A DNA stretch of 64,000 nt. Source: Paraplanobispora takensis (GTDB lineage: Bacteria > Actinomycetota > Actinomycetes > Streptosporangiales > Streptosporangiaceae). The stretch's first letter is position 1; the number at the start of each line of letters is the position of its first letter. Below are positions 15,784-23,857 of this stretch, in pieces. The stretch is taken from contig NZ_BOOK01000049.1 of the NCBI RefSeq assembly GCF_016863195.1, positions 1 through 64,000 of the forward strand, in the 5' to 3' direction. A model generated the notes under the pieces. That model had not been told where the DNA came from and did no database searches. It worked only from the letters and a program-made list of their open reading frames with translations. The translations under genes were made by a program, and so were the position numbers.

Positions 15784-16554
15784 ATGAGCACGCAGGCACG
15801 CATCAGATCCCGGGAACTACGCGACGCCCGGGCCGCCGCCGAGCGCCGCAGCAAGAAGCGCAACCGCGCGATCGCCGCGGGCGGCGGGGTGATCATCGTC
15901 TGTCTCCTGGTGGCCATCGTGGTCGGCCTGGTCAACGCGGCGGGGGGTGGGGAGTCCGGGACCGTCGCGGCGCCGCGGGGCAAGGCCGTCGCCCCGGCGA
16001 TCGCCACGCCCGGTGGGGCCCTGGCCGTCGGCGACGCCGCCGCACCGGTGAAGCTTGAGGTCTATCTCGACTACATGTGCCCGTTCTGCGGGCGTTTCGA
16101 GCGGGCCAACAGCGGTGAGCTGGACCGGATGGTCGCCGACGGCACGGTGCGCCTGGAGCTGTACCCGCTGTCGTTCCTGGACCGGATGTCCGACGGCTCG
16201 GAGTACTCGACCCGGGCCGCGAACGCGGTCGCCACCGTCGCCGACCGGGCGCCCGGCAAGTTGCCGGCCTTCAACACGGCACTGTTCGCCCGCCAGCCCG
16301 CCGAGGGCACCAAGGGCCTGTCCGACGGCGAGATCGCCGACCTGGCCCGAGGCGCAGGCGTGCCCGAGGACGTCGTGGACGCCTTCGGCGACCGGATCTT
16401 CCAGCCGTGGGTCACGACGTCCACGGCCGCGGCGTTCGAGACGGGCATCGAGGGCACGCCCACCGTGAAGATCAACGGCGAGGTCTTCGCCGGTGACCTT
16501 TACACCGCCGGGCCGCTGACGTCGGCCGTCGCCGCCGCCGAGGACGCGCGGTGA
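15784..16554 (+). CDS. DsbA-family thiol oxidoreductase, membrane anchored
   Basis: 256 residues, ATG after GGAGCGAGG. A basic cytoplasmic head (RSKKRNR) precedes a membrane anchor (about 32-51), then a DsbA-type thioredoxin domain with active site C99-P-F-C102 (DYMCPFCGRFE), the helical insertion, and the cis-proline loop EGTPTVKING. It should catalyse or isomerise disulfides in exported proteins. The VKOR gene overlaps it by GTGA, so oxidant and re-oxidising partner are made together, the standard actinobacterial arrangement. Confidence 0.9.
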   Translation: MSTQARIRSRELRDARAAAERRSKKRNRAIAAGGGVIIVCLLVAIVVGLVNAAGGGESGTVAAPRGKAVAPAIATPGGALAVGDAAAPVKLEVYLDYMCPFCGRFERANSGELDRMVADGTVRLELYPLSFLDRMSDGSEYSTRAANAVATVADRAPGKLPAFNTALFARQPAEGTKGLSDGEIADLARGAGVPEDVVDAFGDRIFQPWVTTSTAAAFETGIEGTPTVKINGEVFAGDLYTAGPLTSAVAAAEDAR

Positions 16555-17171
16555 CCACCGTCCTGGCGCGCCTGCACGGCATCAGGCACACCGACGGCTG
16601 GATCTTCGGAACCATGCTGCTGTCGGCGTGCCTGAGCCTGACCGCGTCCTTCGTGCTGTCCGTCGACGCGCTGCGCCTGGCGGCCGACCCCGGCACCAGC
16701 CTGTCGTGCAACATCAACGACGTCATCAGCTGCGGGACGGTCGCCACCTCCTGGCAGGCGCAGCTGTTCGGCTTCCCCAACGCGTTCCTGGGGCTGGTGG
16801 CCGAACCCGTCGTGATCACCATCGCGGTCGCGAGCCTGGCGGGGGTGCGCTTCCCGCGCCGGTTCATGCTCGCCGCCCAGGTGGTCTACGCCCTGGGTCT
16901 CGTCTTCGCCTACTGGCTGTTCTCCCAGTCGATGTTCGTCATCGGCGCACTGTGCCCGTGGTGCCTGCTGGTGACCGTCTCCACGACGCTGGTGTTCGCC
17001 ACGCTGACCCACGTCAACATCCGCGACGGCAACCTGTTCCTGCCGCCCCGCGCGCAGGCGGCGGCCACGAGGTTCGTCGACGCCGACCTCGACCTCGTCG
17101 CCGTCACCATCTGGATCCTGGTCCTCGTCCTGGCGATCGTCCTCAAGTACGGCCCCGCGCTGCTGGCCTGA
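16551..17171 (+). CDS. VKOR-family disulfide generator
   Basis: 206 residues starting in a GTGA overlap with the DsbA stop. Five membrane helices are visible. The CxxC pair is C135-P-W-C138 (IGALCPWCLL) and the loop pair is C53 and C61 (SCNINDVISC), with the conserved FPNAF (Asn77) quinone-site region. In actinobacteria VKOR replaces DsbB, passing electrons from DsbA-like proteins to quinone. This unit could also serve the cysteine-rich peptide system at 2952-6818, although that operon has its own MauE/thioredoxin pair. Confidence 0.93.
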   Translation: MTTVLARLHGIRHTDGWIFGTMLLSACLSLTASFVLSVDALRLAADPGTSLSCNINDVISCGTVATSWQAQLFGFPNAFLGLVAEPVVITIAVASLAGVRFPRRFMLAAQVVYALGLVFAYWLFSQSMFVIGALCPWCLLVTVSTTLVFATLTHVNIRDGNLFLPPRAQAAATRFVDADLDLVAVTIWILVLVLAIVLKYGPALLA

Positions 17172-17273
17172 GGCCGGGACGAAAGGCCCTGTCCGAGGGG
17201 ACGCTCTCCCCTGTCCCCGATGAGCCGCCACCGGACACCCTGGAGTCACTGAAGGAAATCGAGGGATCACATC

Positions 17274-17720
17274 ATGTGCAACTACTGCGGCTGCCGGGAC
17301 TTCCCGCTGATCGGCCGGCTCTCCGAGGAGCACTGGCAGATCGAGGAGACCGCCGGGGCGCTGCGCCGGGCCGTCAACGAGAGCCGGTACGGCGACGCCG
17401 CGTCCCTCCTCGACGAGCTGCTCGGCCGGCTCGTGCCGCACACCGCCACCGAGGAGAACGGCCTGTTCGCCGAGCTGCGCGCCGAGGGGTCGCTGACCGA
17501 GGCCGTCGACGGGCTCTGCGCCGAGCACGACGAGATCCACGGGGTGTTCGGCGCGATCGACCGCACTGCGCCGGACTGGCCCGCCGTACTGGAGGCGATC
17601 GGGAAGCTGCACCGGCACATCGACAGCGAGGAGCACGGCCTGTTCCCCGCCTCGGTGATCATGCTGCCGATCGCCGCCTGGGACCGCATCACCCCGGAGC
17701 CGTCCGCCGCCGGGGAGTAG
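17274..17720 (+). CDS. Hemerythrin-domain protein
   Basis: 148 residues starting MCNYCGCR, a short cysteine motif often found at the head of actinobacterial hemerythrin-like proteins. Iron-ligand pattern: EEHWQIEE (His20), HTATEENGLF, AEHDEIH and HRHIDSEEHGLFP, consistent with a four-helix di-iron bundle. Such proteins bind oxygen, nitric oxide or peroxide. It follows the VKOR gene by ~100 bases and precedes a DosR-like site, in keeping with gas sensing or scavenging in this cluster. A second hemerythrin gene lies at 19660. Confidence 0.9.
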   Translation: MCNYCGCRDFPLIGRLSEEHWQIEETAGALRRAVNESRYGDAASLLDELLGRLVPHTATEENGLFAELRAEGSLTEAVDGLCAEHDEIHGVFGAIDRTAPDWPAVLEAIGKLHRHIDSEEHGLFPASVIMLPIAAWDRITPEPSAAGE

Positions 17721-17768
17721 GCCGAGAGCGCAAGGCCGTCGCCGGGAGCCGAAGGTCCCCGCTTTCCA

Positions 17769-17782
17769 GGGGCCAAGGTCCC
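17769..17782. promoter_or_regulatory. DosR/DevR-like box F
   Basis: GGGGCCAAGGTCCC, centred 66 bases before the ATG of a 35-codon frame and upstream of the cysE-cysK genes. A second, poorer match (GGGAGCCGAAGGTCCC) lies just to its left at 17744-17759. Confidence 0.5.
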
Positions 17783-17841
17783 GTCCCGAAGTGACCTGAG
17801 CCGGTGACGCCACGCGGAGATCAGGTCCTAGCGTTCCAGCC

Positions 17842-17949
17842 ATGTCCGATGCGTACCCGTTCCGCCGCCTGGCCGGCTCGCGGTTCGCCACTCCCATGAC
17901 CGGCCTCCACATCCGCCGGGTCTTCGACGAGCGCTGTCCCGCGGTCTGA
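17842..17949 (+). CDS. 35-residue peptide upstream of cysE-cysK, possible leader
   Basis: A short frame from ATG to TGA, too small for routine calling, encoding an Arg-rich peptide whose end reads LHIRRVFDERCPAV. The RR-x-x-D...C-P ending recalls the short leader peptides found ahead of sulfur and cysteine genes in actinobacteria, where ribosome stalling at a cysteine codon tunes the operon (family memory). The 83 bases after it contain CGCCCG/CGGGC repeats that could fold. It begins 66 bases after a DosR-like box. Translation is unproven and no ribosome site is obvious; it may be read from a nearly leaderless mRNA. Confidence 0.4.
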   Translation: MSDAYPFRRLAGSRFATPMTGLHIRRVFDERCPAV

Positions 17950-18032
17950 CGCCCGCCCGGGCCTTTTCCGGCCGTTTTCCGCGGTCTGAGGCGCCCGCCC
18001 TCACCGCCGCAACCTCGCCGAGGACACCTCTC

Positions 18033-18608
18033 ATGCTCGAAGACCTCCGCGCCGCCTGCCGTCGCGATCCCGCCCTGTACGGCTCCCGCGCGCTCGAAGC
18101 CGTGCTGTATCCGGGGCTGTGGGCGGTGTGGGCCCATCGCCTGGCCCACCGGCTGCACCTGCGGGGCGTGCCGTTCGCACCCCGCCTGATCTCCCAGCTC
18201 ACCCGGGCCCTGACCGGCGTCGAGATCCATCCCGGCGCCCGCCTCGGCCGCCGGCTGTTCATCGACCACGGGGCCGGTGTCGTCATCGGCGAGACCGCCG
18301 TCGTCGGCGACGACGTCACGCTTTACCACCACGTCACCCTCGGCGGCCGGGGCTTCCGGGCCGACGGCAAGGGCGCCGCCCGTCACCCGGTCCTCGGCGA
18401 CCGGGTCACCGTCGGCGTGGGCGCCTCGGTCCTCGGGCGCGTGTACGTCGGCGACGACGCCTCCATCGGCGCCCACGCCCTGGTCCTGACCGACGTGCCC
18501 GCCGGGGCCCGGGTCTCGGCCCCGCCCTCCACCGTCACCTCCGTCACCACCGCGACCGCCGCCGCTGCCGCCTCGAACGTCCGCCCGCTCCCGATCACCA
18601 GGAGATAG
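18033..18608 (+). CDS. cysE: Serine O-acetyltransferase
   Basis: 191 residues, ATG after CCGAGGAC. The N-terminal helical part ([29 protein letters not shown]) is followed by the left-handed beta-helix hexapeptides: [38 protein letters not shown], then [21 protein letters not shown]. The catalytic His is in IDHG. The enzyme makes O-acetylserine from serine and acetyl-CoA. The C-terminal tail is Thr/Ala-rich and lacks the usual terminal isoleucine that binds cysteine synthase. Cysteine synthase is encoded 5 bases downstream, so the two form an operon. Confidence 0.93.
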   Translation: MLEDLRAACRRDPALYGSRALEAVLYPGLWAVWAHRLAHRLHLRGVPFAPRLISQLTRALTGVEIHPGARLGRRLFIDHGAGVVIGETAVVGDDVTLYHHVTLGGRGFRADGKGAARHPVLGDRVTVGVGASVLGRVYVGDDASIGAHALVLTDVPAGARVSAPPSTVTSVTTATAAAAASNVRPLPITRR

Positions 18609-18613
18609 CCGCC

Positions 18614-19537
18614 GTGTCCGCGATCCACCCCGACGTCCTGTCCCTCATCGGCCGCACCCCGCTGGTCCGGCTGTCACGCTTCGGCGCGGACCTGCCCGGC
18701 GACCTCGTCGCCAAGCTGGAGTCCGCCAACCCGGGCGGCAGCGTCAAGGACCGTATCGCCCGTGCGATGATCGAGGCGGCCGAGGACGAGGGCCGCCTCG
18801 TCCCCGGGGCGCACATCATCGAGCCCACCAGCGGCAACACCGGGATCGGCCTGGCCATGGTGGCCGCGGCCAGGGGCTACCGGCTGACGCTCACCATGCC
18901 GGAGAGCATGAGCCTCGAGCGCCGGGCCCTGCTCGCCGCCTACGGTGCCGAGATCGTCCTCACCCCGGCCGCCGCGGGCATGAAGGGCGCGATCGCCGCG
19001 GCTGCCGAACTGGCCGGCGAGCACGGCTGGTTCATGCCCCAGCAGTTCGCCAACCCCGCCAACCCCGACGTGCACCTGCGCACCACGGCCCAGGAGATCT
19101 GGGACGACACCGACGGCGCGGTCGACGTCCTCGTCTCCGGCGTCGGCACCGGCGGCACCGTCACCGGGGTGGGCCGGTTCCTGCGGGAGAAGAAGCCGGA
19201 GGTGCACGTGGTCGCGGTCGAACCCGCCGAGTCCCCGGTGCTCTCCGGCGGCGAGCCGGGACCGCACGGCATCCAGGGCATCGGGGCGGGCTTCGTCCCC
19301 GAGGTGCTGGACGCCGGTGTCTACGACGAGATCCTCCGGACCGACGTGGACGGCGCCCGGGACGCCGCCCGGCGGCTGGCCCGCACCGAGGGCATCCTCG
19401 CGGGCGTCTCCGGCGGCGCCGCCCTGCACGCCGCCGCCGTCGTCGCGGCGCGGCCGGAGAACGAGGGCAGGCTCGTCGTCGTGGTCCTCCCCGACACCGG
19501 CGAGCGTTACCTCAGCACCCCCCTGTTCGCGGCGTAG
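18614..19537 (+). CDS. cysK: Cysteine synthase (O-acetylserine sulfhydrylase)
   Basis: 307 residues from GTG after AGGAGATA. Fold-type II PLP enzyme: the lysine in [11 protein letters not shown], the phosphate/asparagine loop [23 protein letters not shown], and the C-terminal SGGAALHAA. The length is normal. It converts O-acetylserine and sulfide to cysteine, the precursor of mycothiol. Placement with hemerythrins, VKOR and DsbA and downstream of a DosR-like site suggests that it boosts thiol supply under redox stress. Confidence 0.94.
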   Translation: MSAIHPDVLSLIGRTPLVRLSRFGADLPGDLVAKLESANPGGSVKDRIARAMIEAAEDEGRLVPGAHIIEPTSGNTGIGLAMVAAARGYRLTLTMPESMSLERRALLAAYGAEIVLTPAAAGMKGAIAAAAELAGEHGWFMPQQFANPANPDVHLRTTAQEIWDDTDGAVDVLVSGVGTGGTVTGVGRFLREKKPEVHVVAVEPAESPVLSGGEPGPHGIQGIGAGFVPEVLDAGVYDEILRTDVDGARDAARRLARTEGILAGVSGGAALHAAAVVAARPENEGRLVVVVLPDTGERYLSTPLFAA

Positions 19538-19659
19538 CAGGGGTGCCGCATGAGGTCCCGGCCCGCCGTACGGACGACCGGCGGATCACCGGCCGTGAAG
19601 AACCCGCCGGCCCCGAAGAACCCACCGGCTCACCGGCCGGAGAACGACAAGGAGTCCCC

Positions 19660-20460
19660 ATGACCGCGCAGACGACAACGGACCCGCAGGACGCCGTCCT
19701 GGCGGCGATCCGCGCCCACCACGACCAGCTGGGCCGGACGGTAGCCGATCACACCGTGACCATCGCGCGCTCCATCGACAAGCTGATCTCGCCGTCCGCC
19801 CGTCAGGCGGTGCTGGTCGCGTTCTGCACCGAGGAGGTGCTCCCGCACGCGACGGCCGAGGAGGAGACGCTGTACCGCGTCGCCGACGCGCTGCCCGCCG
19901 CCCGGCTGCTCGTGCGGGCCATGCGCGAAGAGCACGTCCTGCTGCGCGAGCGGGTCGGCGAGCTGGAGCGGGCGGGCACGTGGGGAGAGATCGTCGCGGC
20001 CGCCGCCGCGCTGAACGCCCTGTTCCAGTCGCACCTGGACAAGGAGAACACGCTCCTGCTGCCTGCGCTCGCCGGTGCCGGCTTCGATCTGGCCGCCCTG
20101 ATCGAGGGGATGCACGAGATCCTCGGCACCCCGGCCGAGCCCGCGGGCTGCGGCTGCGGCGGCTGCGGGTGCGGCGCGGGGGAGGCGGCCGAGGGCTCGG
20201 CGGGCGCGGGAGGCGCGGCCGGGGCTCCGGGGCCCGTCGTCGGCGAGCTCGACGTACGCTGCCTGGTCCCGGCGCAGCGGCACGCGCAGATCTTCGCCGC
20301 GTTCGGGGAACTGCCCGCGGGCGCGGCGTTCGTTCTCGTCAACGACCACGACCCCAAGCCCCTGTACTACCAGTTCGCCGCCGAGCACCCCGGCGAGTTC
20401 GTCTGGGAGTACGCCGAGTCCGGCCCGGAGGTCTGGCGGGTCCGCATCGGCCGCCCCTGA
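19660..20460 (+). CDS. Hemerythrin-DUF2249 fusion protein
   Basis: 266 residues, ATG after AAGGAG. Residues ~15-165 form a hemerythrin-like helical domain (RAHHDQLGRTV, LPHATAEEETLY, REEHVLLRERV, SHLDKENTLLLP). A short cysteine-rich linker CGCGGCGCG (about 167-175) could bind a metal or cluster. The C-terminal DUF2249 domain (GELDVRCLVPAQRH... LVNDHDPKPLYYQF) is a small ferredoxin-like module found in nitric-oxide and denitrification loci. The combination suggests NO or oxygen sensing or repair chemistry. It is the last gene of the DosR-like cluster, with 122 bases after cysK that hold its ribosome site. Confidence 0.9.
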   Translation: MTAQTTTDPQDAVLAAIRAHHDQLGRTVADHTVTIARSIDKLISPSARQAVLVAFCTEEVLPHATAEEETLYRVADALPAARLLVRAMREEHVLLRERVGELERAGTWGEIVAAAAALNALFQSHLDKENTLLLPALAGAGFDLAALIEGMHEILGTPAEPAGCGCGGCGCGAGEAAEGSAGAGGAAGAPGPVVGELDVRCLVPAQRHAQIFAAFGELPAGAAFVLVNDHDPKPLYYQFAAEHPGEFVWEYAESGPEVWRVRIGRP

Positions 20461-20668
20461 CCGCCGGCGGGGCCGGGCGGACACGAGCGCTCGACGCCGG
20501 TGACGGCACGTGGTCCCTCTCCGGGGGCACCCCGGTTCCACTACCGCCGTCCCGGCGCGAGCTCGTTTCCGGCCCGCCGCCGACGAGGCTTCCGCGGGCC
20601 CCGACCGGGCGATGACGGGCCATCAGCGGTGACGGGCCGTCAGCGGACGGGTCGGATGGGGATGAGCC

Positions 20669-21499
20669 TCAGAGGCGGTCGAGAAGCCGGCGCATCTGCT
20701 CGATCTCGGCCTGCTGGGCGGTGGCGACGGTCGCGGCCAGCCGCCTGGCCTCCGGGTCGGAACCCTGGGCCCGCTCGGTCTCGGCCATCTCGACCGCGCC
20801 CTCGTGATGGGCGATCATCCGCTCGGCGAACATGCGGTCGAAGGCCGCGCCTCTGGCCTCCTCGAGCGCGGTCATGTCCTGCCCGGTCATCATGCCGGGC
20901 ATGTCGTGACCGCCGTGCCCGCCCTCGGGCTCGACCGGTGCGCCCCAGGAGGTCAGCCAGCCGGTCATGGTGGCGATCTCCGGATCCTGGGCGGCCTTGA
21001 TCTTCGCCGCGAGTTCTCTGATCTCCGGGTCGGCGGCCCGGGTCTCGGCCAGCTCTGCCATCTCCACGGCCTGCCGGTGGTGCGGGATCATCATCTGCGC
21101 GAAGGCCACGTCGGCGTCGTTGAAGGCCGCCGAGGACCGCGCGCCTCGCGCTCCCGGCCGGGCTCCGATGACACCGGTGTTCCTCCGGTGCCGCGTGCGC
21201 AGCAGCACCGCCGCCATCAGGAGCAGCAGGAGCGAGGGGAGGACGGCCAGGCAGACCGAGGTCGGATCGAGGCGCGGGAGCGCGCCTCCGAGGCCGGACG
21301 CCTCCTGCTCGATGCCGGCCGCGACGGTGGGCGGGGGAGCGGGCGGCGCGTGCACCCCCTCATGCCCCGGGGCGGCGCCGTACCCCTGGTGATGATCGAG
21401 ATGCCCCAGCGTGTGCATGGCCGCCACACCCAGGACCAGCGCGACGAGCATGAGCAGACGAGGCACCCACGCGGTGAACCGCCGGGCCCGCCCGTCCAT
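20669..21499 (-). CDS. DUF6153-DUF305 fusion membrane protein
   Basis: 276 residues. The start chosen is the ATG opening MDGRARRFTAWVPRLLMLVAL; the frame is open for 25 further codons upstream. Residues 1-~110 match the DUF6153 pattern: membrane helix, GVAAMHTLGHLDHHQG, a His/Pro-rich stretch, then CLAVLPSLLLLLMAAVLL. From ~125 there is a complete DUF305 domain with two ferritin-like halves: FAQMMIPHHRQAVEMAELA and FAERMIAHHEGAVEMAETE, plus the Met/His-rich GGHDMPGMMTGQDM. These two families are usually separate neighbouring genes, so this is a fusion. The His/Met content points to copper handling at the outer face of the membrane. Confidence 0.85.
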   Translation of the reverse strand: MDGRARRFTAWVPRLLMLVALVLGVAAMHTLGHLDHHQGYGAAPGHEGVHAPPAPPPTVAAGIEQEASGLGGALPRLDPTSVCLAVLPSLLLLLMAAVLLRTRHRRNTGVIGARPGARGARSSAAFNDADVAFAQMMIPHHRQAVEMAELAETRAADPEIRELAAKIKAAQDPEIATMTGWLTSWGAPVEPEGGHGGHDMPGMMTGQDMTALEEARGAAFDRMFAERMIAHHEGAVEMAETERAQGSDPEARRLAATVATAQQAEIEQMRRLLDRL

Positions 21500-21643
21500 C
21501 GTCCCCCCGCGTTCCGGCGACCGACTGCATCTGTGTTCCCATCCTACGATCCACCCTCGCAGGTCACTCGGCACACCCGTCGCGGACCGGCACCCGGCCG
21601 GCGGGCGGCCTCCCGCCGTCGCCCGTCGGGCGAGGCGGCCCGT

Positions 21644-22561
21644 TCAGCGAGGGCGGGCGTGGCGGCCGCCCGTACGGCGGTGCCGGCCGCGCGTTCGCCT
21701 GTGCGCGGGGTGCCTCGGCGGCGGTGAGCCGTTCCGGCCGACGGGGTGCCGGCCCAGGAGCCGCCTGCCGGTGACCGCTCCTCCGACGGCCGCGCCGAGA
21801 GCCGTCAGGAGGATCCCGGTGTAGATCCCGCCGGAGTCGTCGACGGCCGAGGAGGCGGCGGCGGTTCCGGCGGCCTGCTTCGGAGTGGGAGAGGCCTGTC
21901 CCGGAGAGGGCGGGGCCGCCGGAGTCCGCATCCCTGCCTGAGCGCCGCCGGCCGGAGGGGGAGCGGTCGTCGCCGGTTCGGTTCCGGCGTCGTCCGGGAC
22001 GGCCACGGGCTCGGCGGGGTCGGTGTCCTTGACCTTGTAGGCGCCGCTGGAGAAGGGCACCGGGTGGTTCTTCCTGCCCGCGCCCGGGCCCCACTCGGTG
22101 ATGACGTAGGTGACCTTGATGTGGCCCTTGCCGCCGTTGTCGTCCACGTTCAGGGTGTCGGCGTTGAAGGTGCCGCCGGTCAGTTCGGCGAAGGTCTTGG
22201 CGTCCAGGTCCAGCATGACGCCGCGGTCGGAGGGCTCGCCGGGGCCGCGGTCGCCCACGAAGAACGGGGCCTTCCTGCCGTTGTAGAGCACGTAGCCCTC
22301 GGTCAGCAGCGGCCAGGAGGGCGAGGCGGCCAGGCCCTTCTGCATGGGCTTGCCCGAGGCCGGCAGGCCGGTGTCACCGGCGCGGCCGGAACCGTCGTCC
22401 CAGAAGTAGGAGGCGGTGGTGGAGCCCTTGAGCATGACCTGTCGCTCGTCGCCCGCCCGCGCGGCGGCGCCGGTGACCGGACCGGCTCCGGTGGCGAGGA
22501 CCAGCCCCATCGCGGCGGTCAGCACGCGGGGAGTGCCGGTACGGCGGACGGCGGGCACCAT
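21644..22561 (-). CDS. Secreted RlpA-like (double-psi barrel) protein with C-terminal anchor
   Basis: About 305 residues. The start is placed at ATG 22561 (12 bases after GGAGGG; an upstream ATG at 22615 is an alternative). A signal peptide (about 1-33, VLTAAMGLVLATGAGPVTG) precedes a double-psi beta-barrel: ASYFWDDG...GLPASGKPMQKGLAAS, FFVGDRGPGEPSDRGVMLDLDAKTF in short pieces, and VTYVITEWGPG. A Pro/Ala-rich stalk, one C-terminal membrane helix (GGIYTGILLTALGAAVGGAVTG) and a basic tail follow. RlpA-type domains bind or cleave cell-wall glycan. It is probably wall-facing and membrane tethered. Confidence 0.75.
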   Translation of the reverse strand: MVPAVRRTGTPRVLTAAMGLVLATGAGPVTGAAARAGDERQVMLKGSTTASYFWDDGSGRAGDTGLPASGKPMQKGLAASPSWPLLTEGYVLYNGRKAPFFVGDRGPGEPSDRGVMLDLDAKTFAELTGGTFNADTLNVDDNGGKGHIKVTYVITEWGPGAGRKNHPVPFSSGAYKVKDTDPAEPVAVPDDAGTEPATTAPPPAGGAQAGMRTPAAPPSPGQASPTPKQAAGTAAASSAVDDSGGIYTGILLTALGAAVGGAVTGRRLLGRHPVGRNGSPPPRHPAHRRTRGRHRRTGGRHARPR

Positions 22562-22711
22562 GGGGAAAGAAGACCCTCCACGGGGAGACGGGGACGTCTT
22601 CGACCGCGGCGGCACCTGGGCCGGTGCCGTCGTCGAGCGGTCGTCTTCTCCACTGGACCCGGCGAACGTAGCGGGAACGGGAGCGCGGAGGGTGCCGAAG
22701 GGGTGCGGAGC

Positions 22712-22993
22712 TCAGGAGCGCACCAGCCGGGCGATGGCCTCGGAGGCCTCCTTGACCTTGGCCTCGGCCTCGGCGCCGCCCTTGGCGGTGGCGTCGGCCA
22801 CACAGTGCGCCATGTGCTCCTCCAGCAGCGCCAGGGCGAAGGACTGCAGGGCACGGTTGGCCGCCGAGACCTGCGTCAGGATGTCGATGCAGTATTTGTC
22901 CTCGTCGACCATGCGCTGCAGGCCGCGCACCTGTCCCTCGATGCGGCGCAGCCGCTTGAGGTGGTCCTGCTTGTCGTGGCTGTATCCGGCCAT
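22712..22993 (-). CDS. csoR: Copper-sensing repressor CsoR
   Basis: 93 residues, ATG 7 bases after GGAGGCGGG. All-helical DUF156 repressor with the copper ligands in register: Cys35 (EDKYCIDIL), His60 and Cys64 (EEHMAHC), plus the RRIEGQVRGLQRMV DNA-contact helix. It releases its operator on Cu(I) binding. A matching GTATACCCC-type palindrome lies in its own promoter (23034-23052) and another, better one upstream of the DUF4396 gene (53165-53183), so it probably controls both. Upstream start codons would extend the protein without conserved sequence. Confidence 0.93.
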   Translation of the reverse strand: MAGYSHDKQDHLKRLRRIEGQVRGLQRMVDEDKYCIDILTQVSAANRALQSFALALLEEHMAHCVADATAKGGAEAEAKVKEASEAIARLVRS

Positions 22994-23033
22994 GTGCCCG
23001 CCTCCGGTCGTCTCCGCGTCACCTGTCTTAACA

Positions 23034-23052
23034 CTATACCCCCGTACGGTAT
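23034..23052. promoter_or_regulatory. CsoR-type operator at csoR
   Basis: CTATACCCCCGTACGGTAT: inverted half-sites ATACC / GGTAT around a C-rich centre, 40 bases before csoR. This is the usual autoregulatory layout. Confidence 0.6.
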
Positions 23053-23076
23053 TTCGGAAGTGGACGGGAAAGCAAC

Positions 23077-23138
23077 CCGAACATCGGTGTTCGGTTTGTG
23101 CTGCCTTAATCCGAACACGGATGTTCGATTTAAGGCAG
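23077..23138. promoter_or_regulatory. Two TetR-type palindromes, one nested in a 38-bp inverted repeat
   Basis: Operator 1 is CCGAACA-TCGG-TGTTCGG (23077-23094). Operator 2 is CCGAACA-CGGA-TGTTCGA (23111-23128) and is itself flanked by CTGCCTTAA (23101-23109) and TTAAGGCAG (23130-23138), making an almost perfect 38-base palindrome that ends 6 bases before the MFS start. It is probably bound by the TetR encoded at 23856. Confidence 0.65.
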
Positions 23139-23144
23139 GCTCCC

Positions 23145-23789
23145 ATGGCTCACCCGGCAGCCCACCCCCACGCGGTCCCGCATTCCGCGCCGCCCGACCC
23201 CCGCCGCCGGCGGGCTCTGGTCGTCCTGTGCCTGGCGCAGTTCATGGTGATCCTCGACATCACCGTGGTGAACATCGCCCTGCCCGCCATCGGCGCCGAC
23301 CTCGCCCTCGACCGGTCCGCCGTGACCTGGGTCGTCACCGCCTACACGCTCTGCTTCGGCGGTCTGATGCTGCTCGGCGGCCGGCTGTCGGACCTGTACG
23401 GCCGCCGCCGCGTCTTCCTGACCGGCCTGGTCGTGTTCACGCTGGCCTCGCTGCTGTCGCCGTCGGCGCTGTCGATCGTGACCACCACCTTCCACGGACC
23501 CGAGCGGCACCGCGCGCTCGGCGTGTGGGCGGCGATCGGCGGCGGTGGCGCCGCTGCGGGCGTCCTGCTCGGCGGGGTGCTCACCTCCGGGCCCGAGCTC
23601 GGCGCCGGTCTCGGTGTCGCCCTCATCTCGACCCTCGCCGCGACCGGCATCGGCGCCGCGCAGCTCGGTGGTTTCGGGGACGCCTACCGGGCGGCGGCGA
23701 TCGGTGCGGCCGTCGTCGCGGTGACCGTCGCCTTCGTCCTGCCCAAGGGACGCCCTCCGGTGACCGACGGCCCGATCTTCGCCCACTGA
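23145..23789 (+). pseudogene. DHA2-type MFS transporter with two in-frame deletions
   Basis: 215 codons remain of a 14-helix EmrB/QacA-like exporter that normally has ~450-500. The N-terminus is intact (FMVILDITVVNIALPAIG, the D1 motif of the family; GGRLSDLYGRRRVFLTGL). The sequence then jumps at about 23458 from FTLASLLS to PSALSIVTTTF, losing helix 4, and at about 23590 from GVLLGGVLTSG straight to the last helices (GVALISTLAATGIGA...). Frame is kept across both joins and there is no stop, so a short protein may be made, but it cannot be a working transporter. It sits under the TetR-type palindromes, so this was the regulated efflux pump. Confidence 0.75.
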
Positions 23790-23857
23790 GCGGGATCGTA
23801 CGCTTGCCCCATCGGTCCGGACTTCGCCCATCGAGCGGGATCGTACGCTTGCCCCAT
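23777..23857 (+). repeat. 36-bp direct repeat, 45-bp period
   Basis: Copies at 23777-23812 and 23822-23857 differ at two bases and cover the end of the MFS remnant, the spacer and the first bases of the TetR gene. The shared segment GCGGGATCGTACGCTTGCCC may carry the TetR promoter, now present twice. It looks like a recent tandem duplication. Confidence 0.85.
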
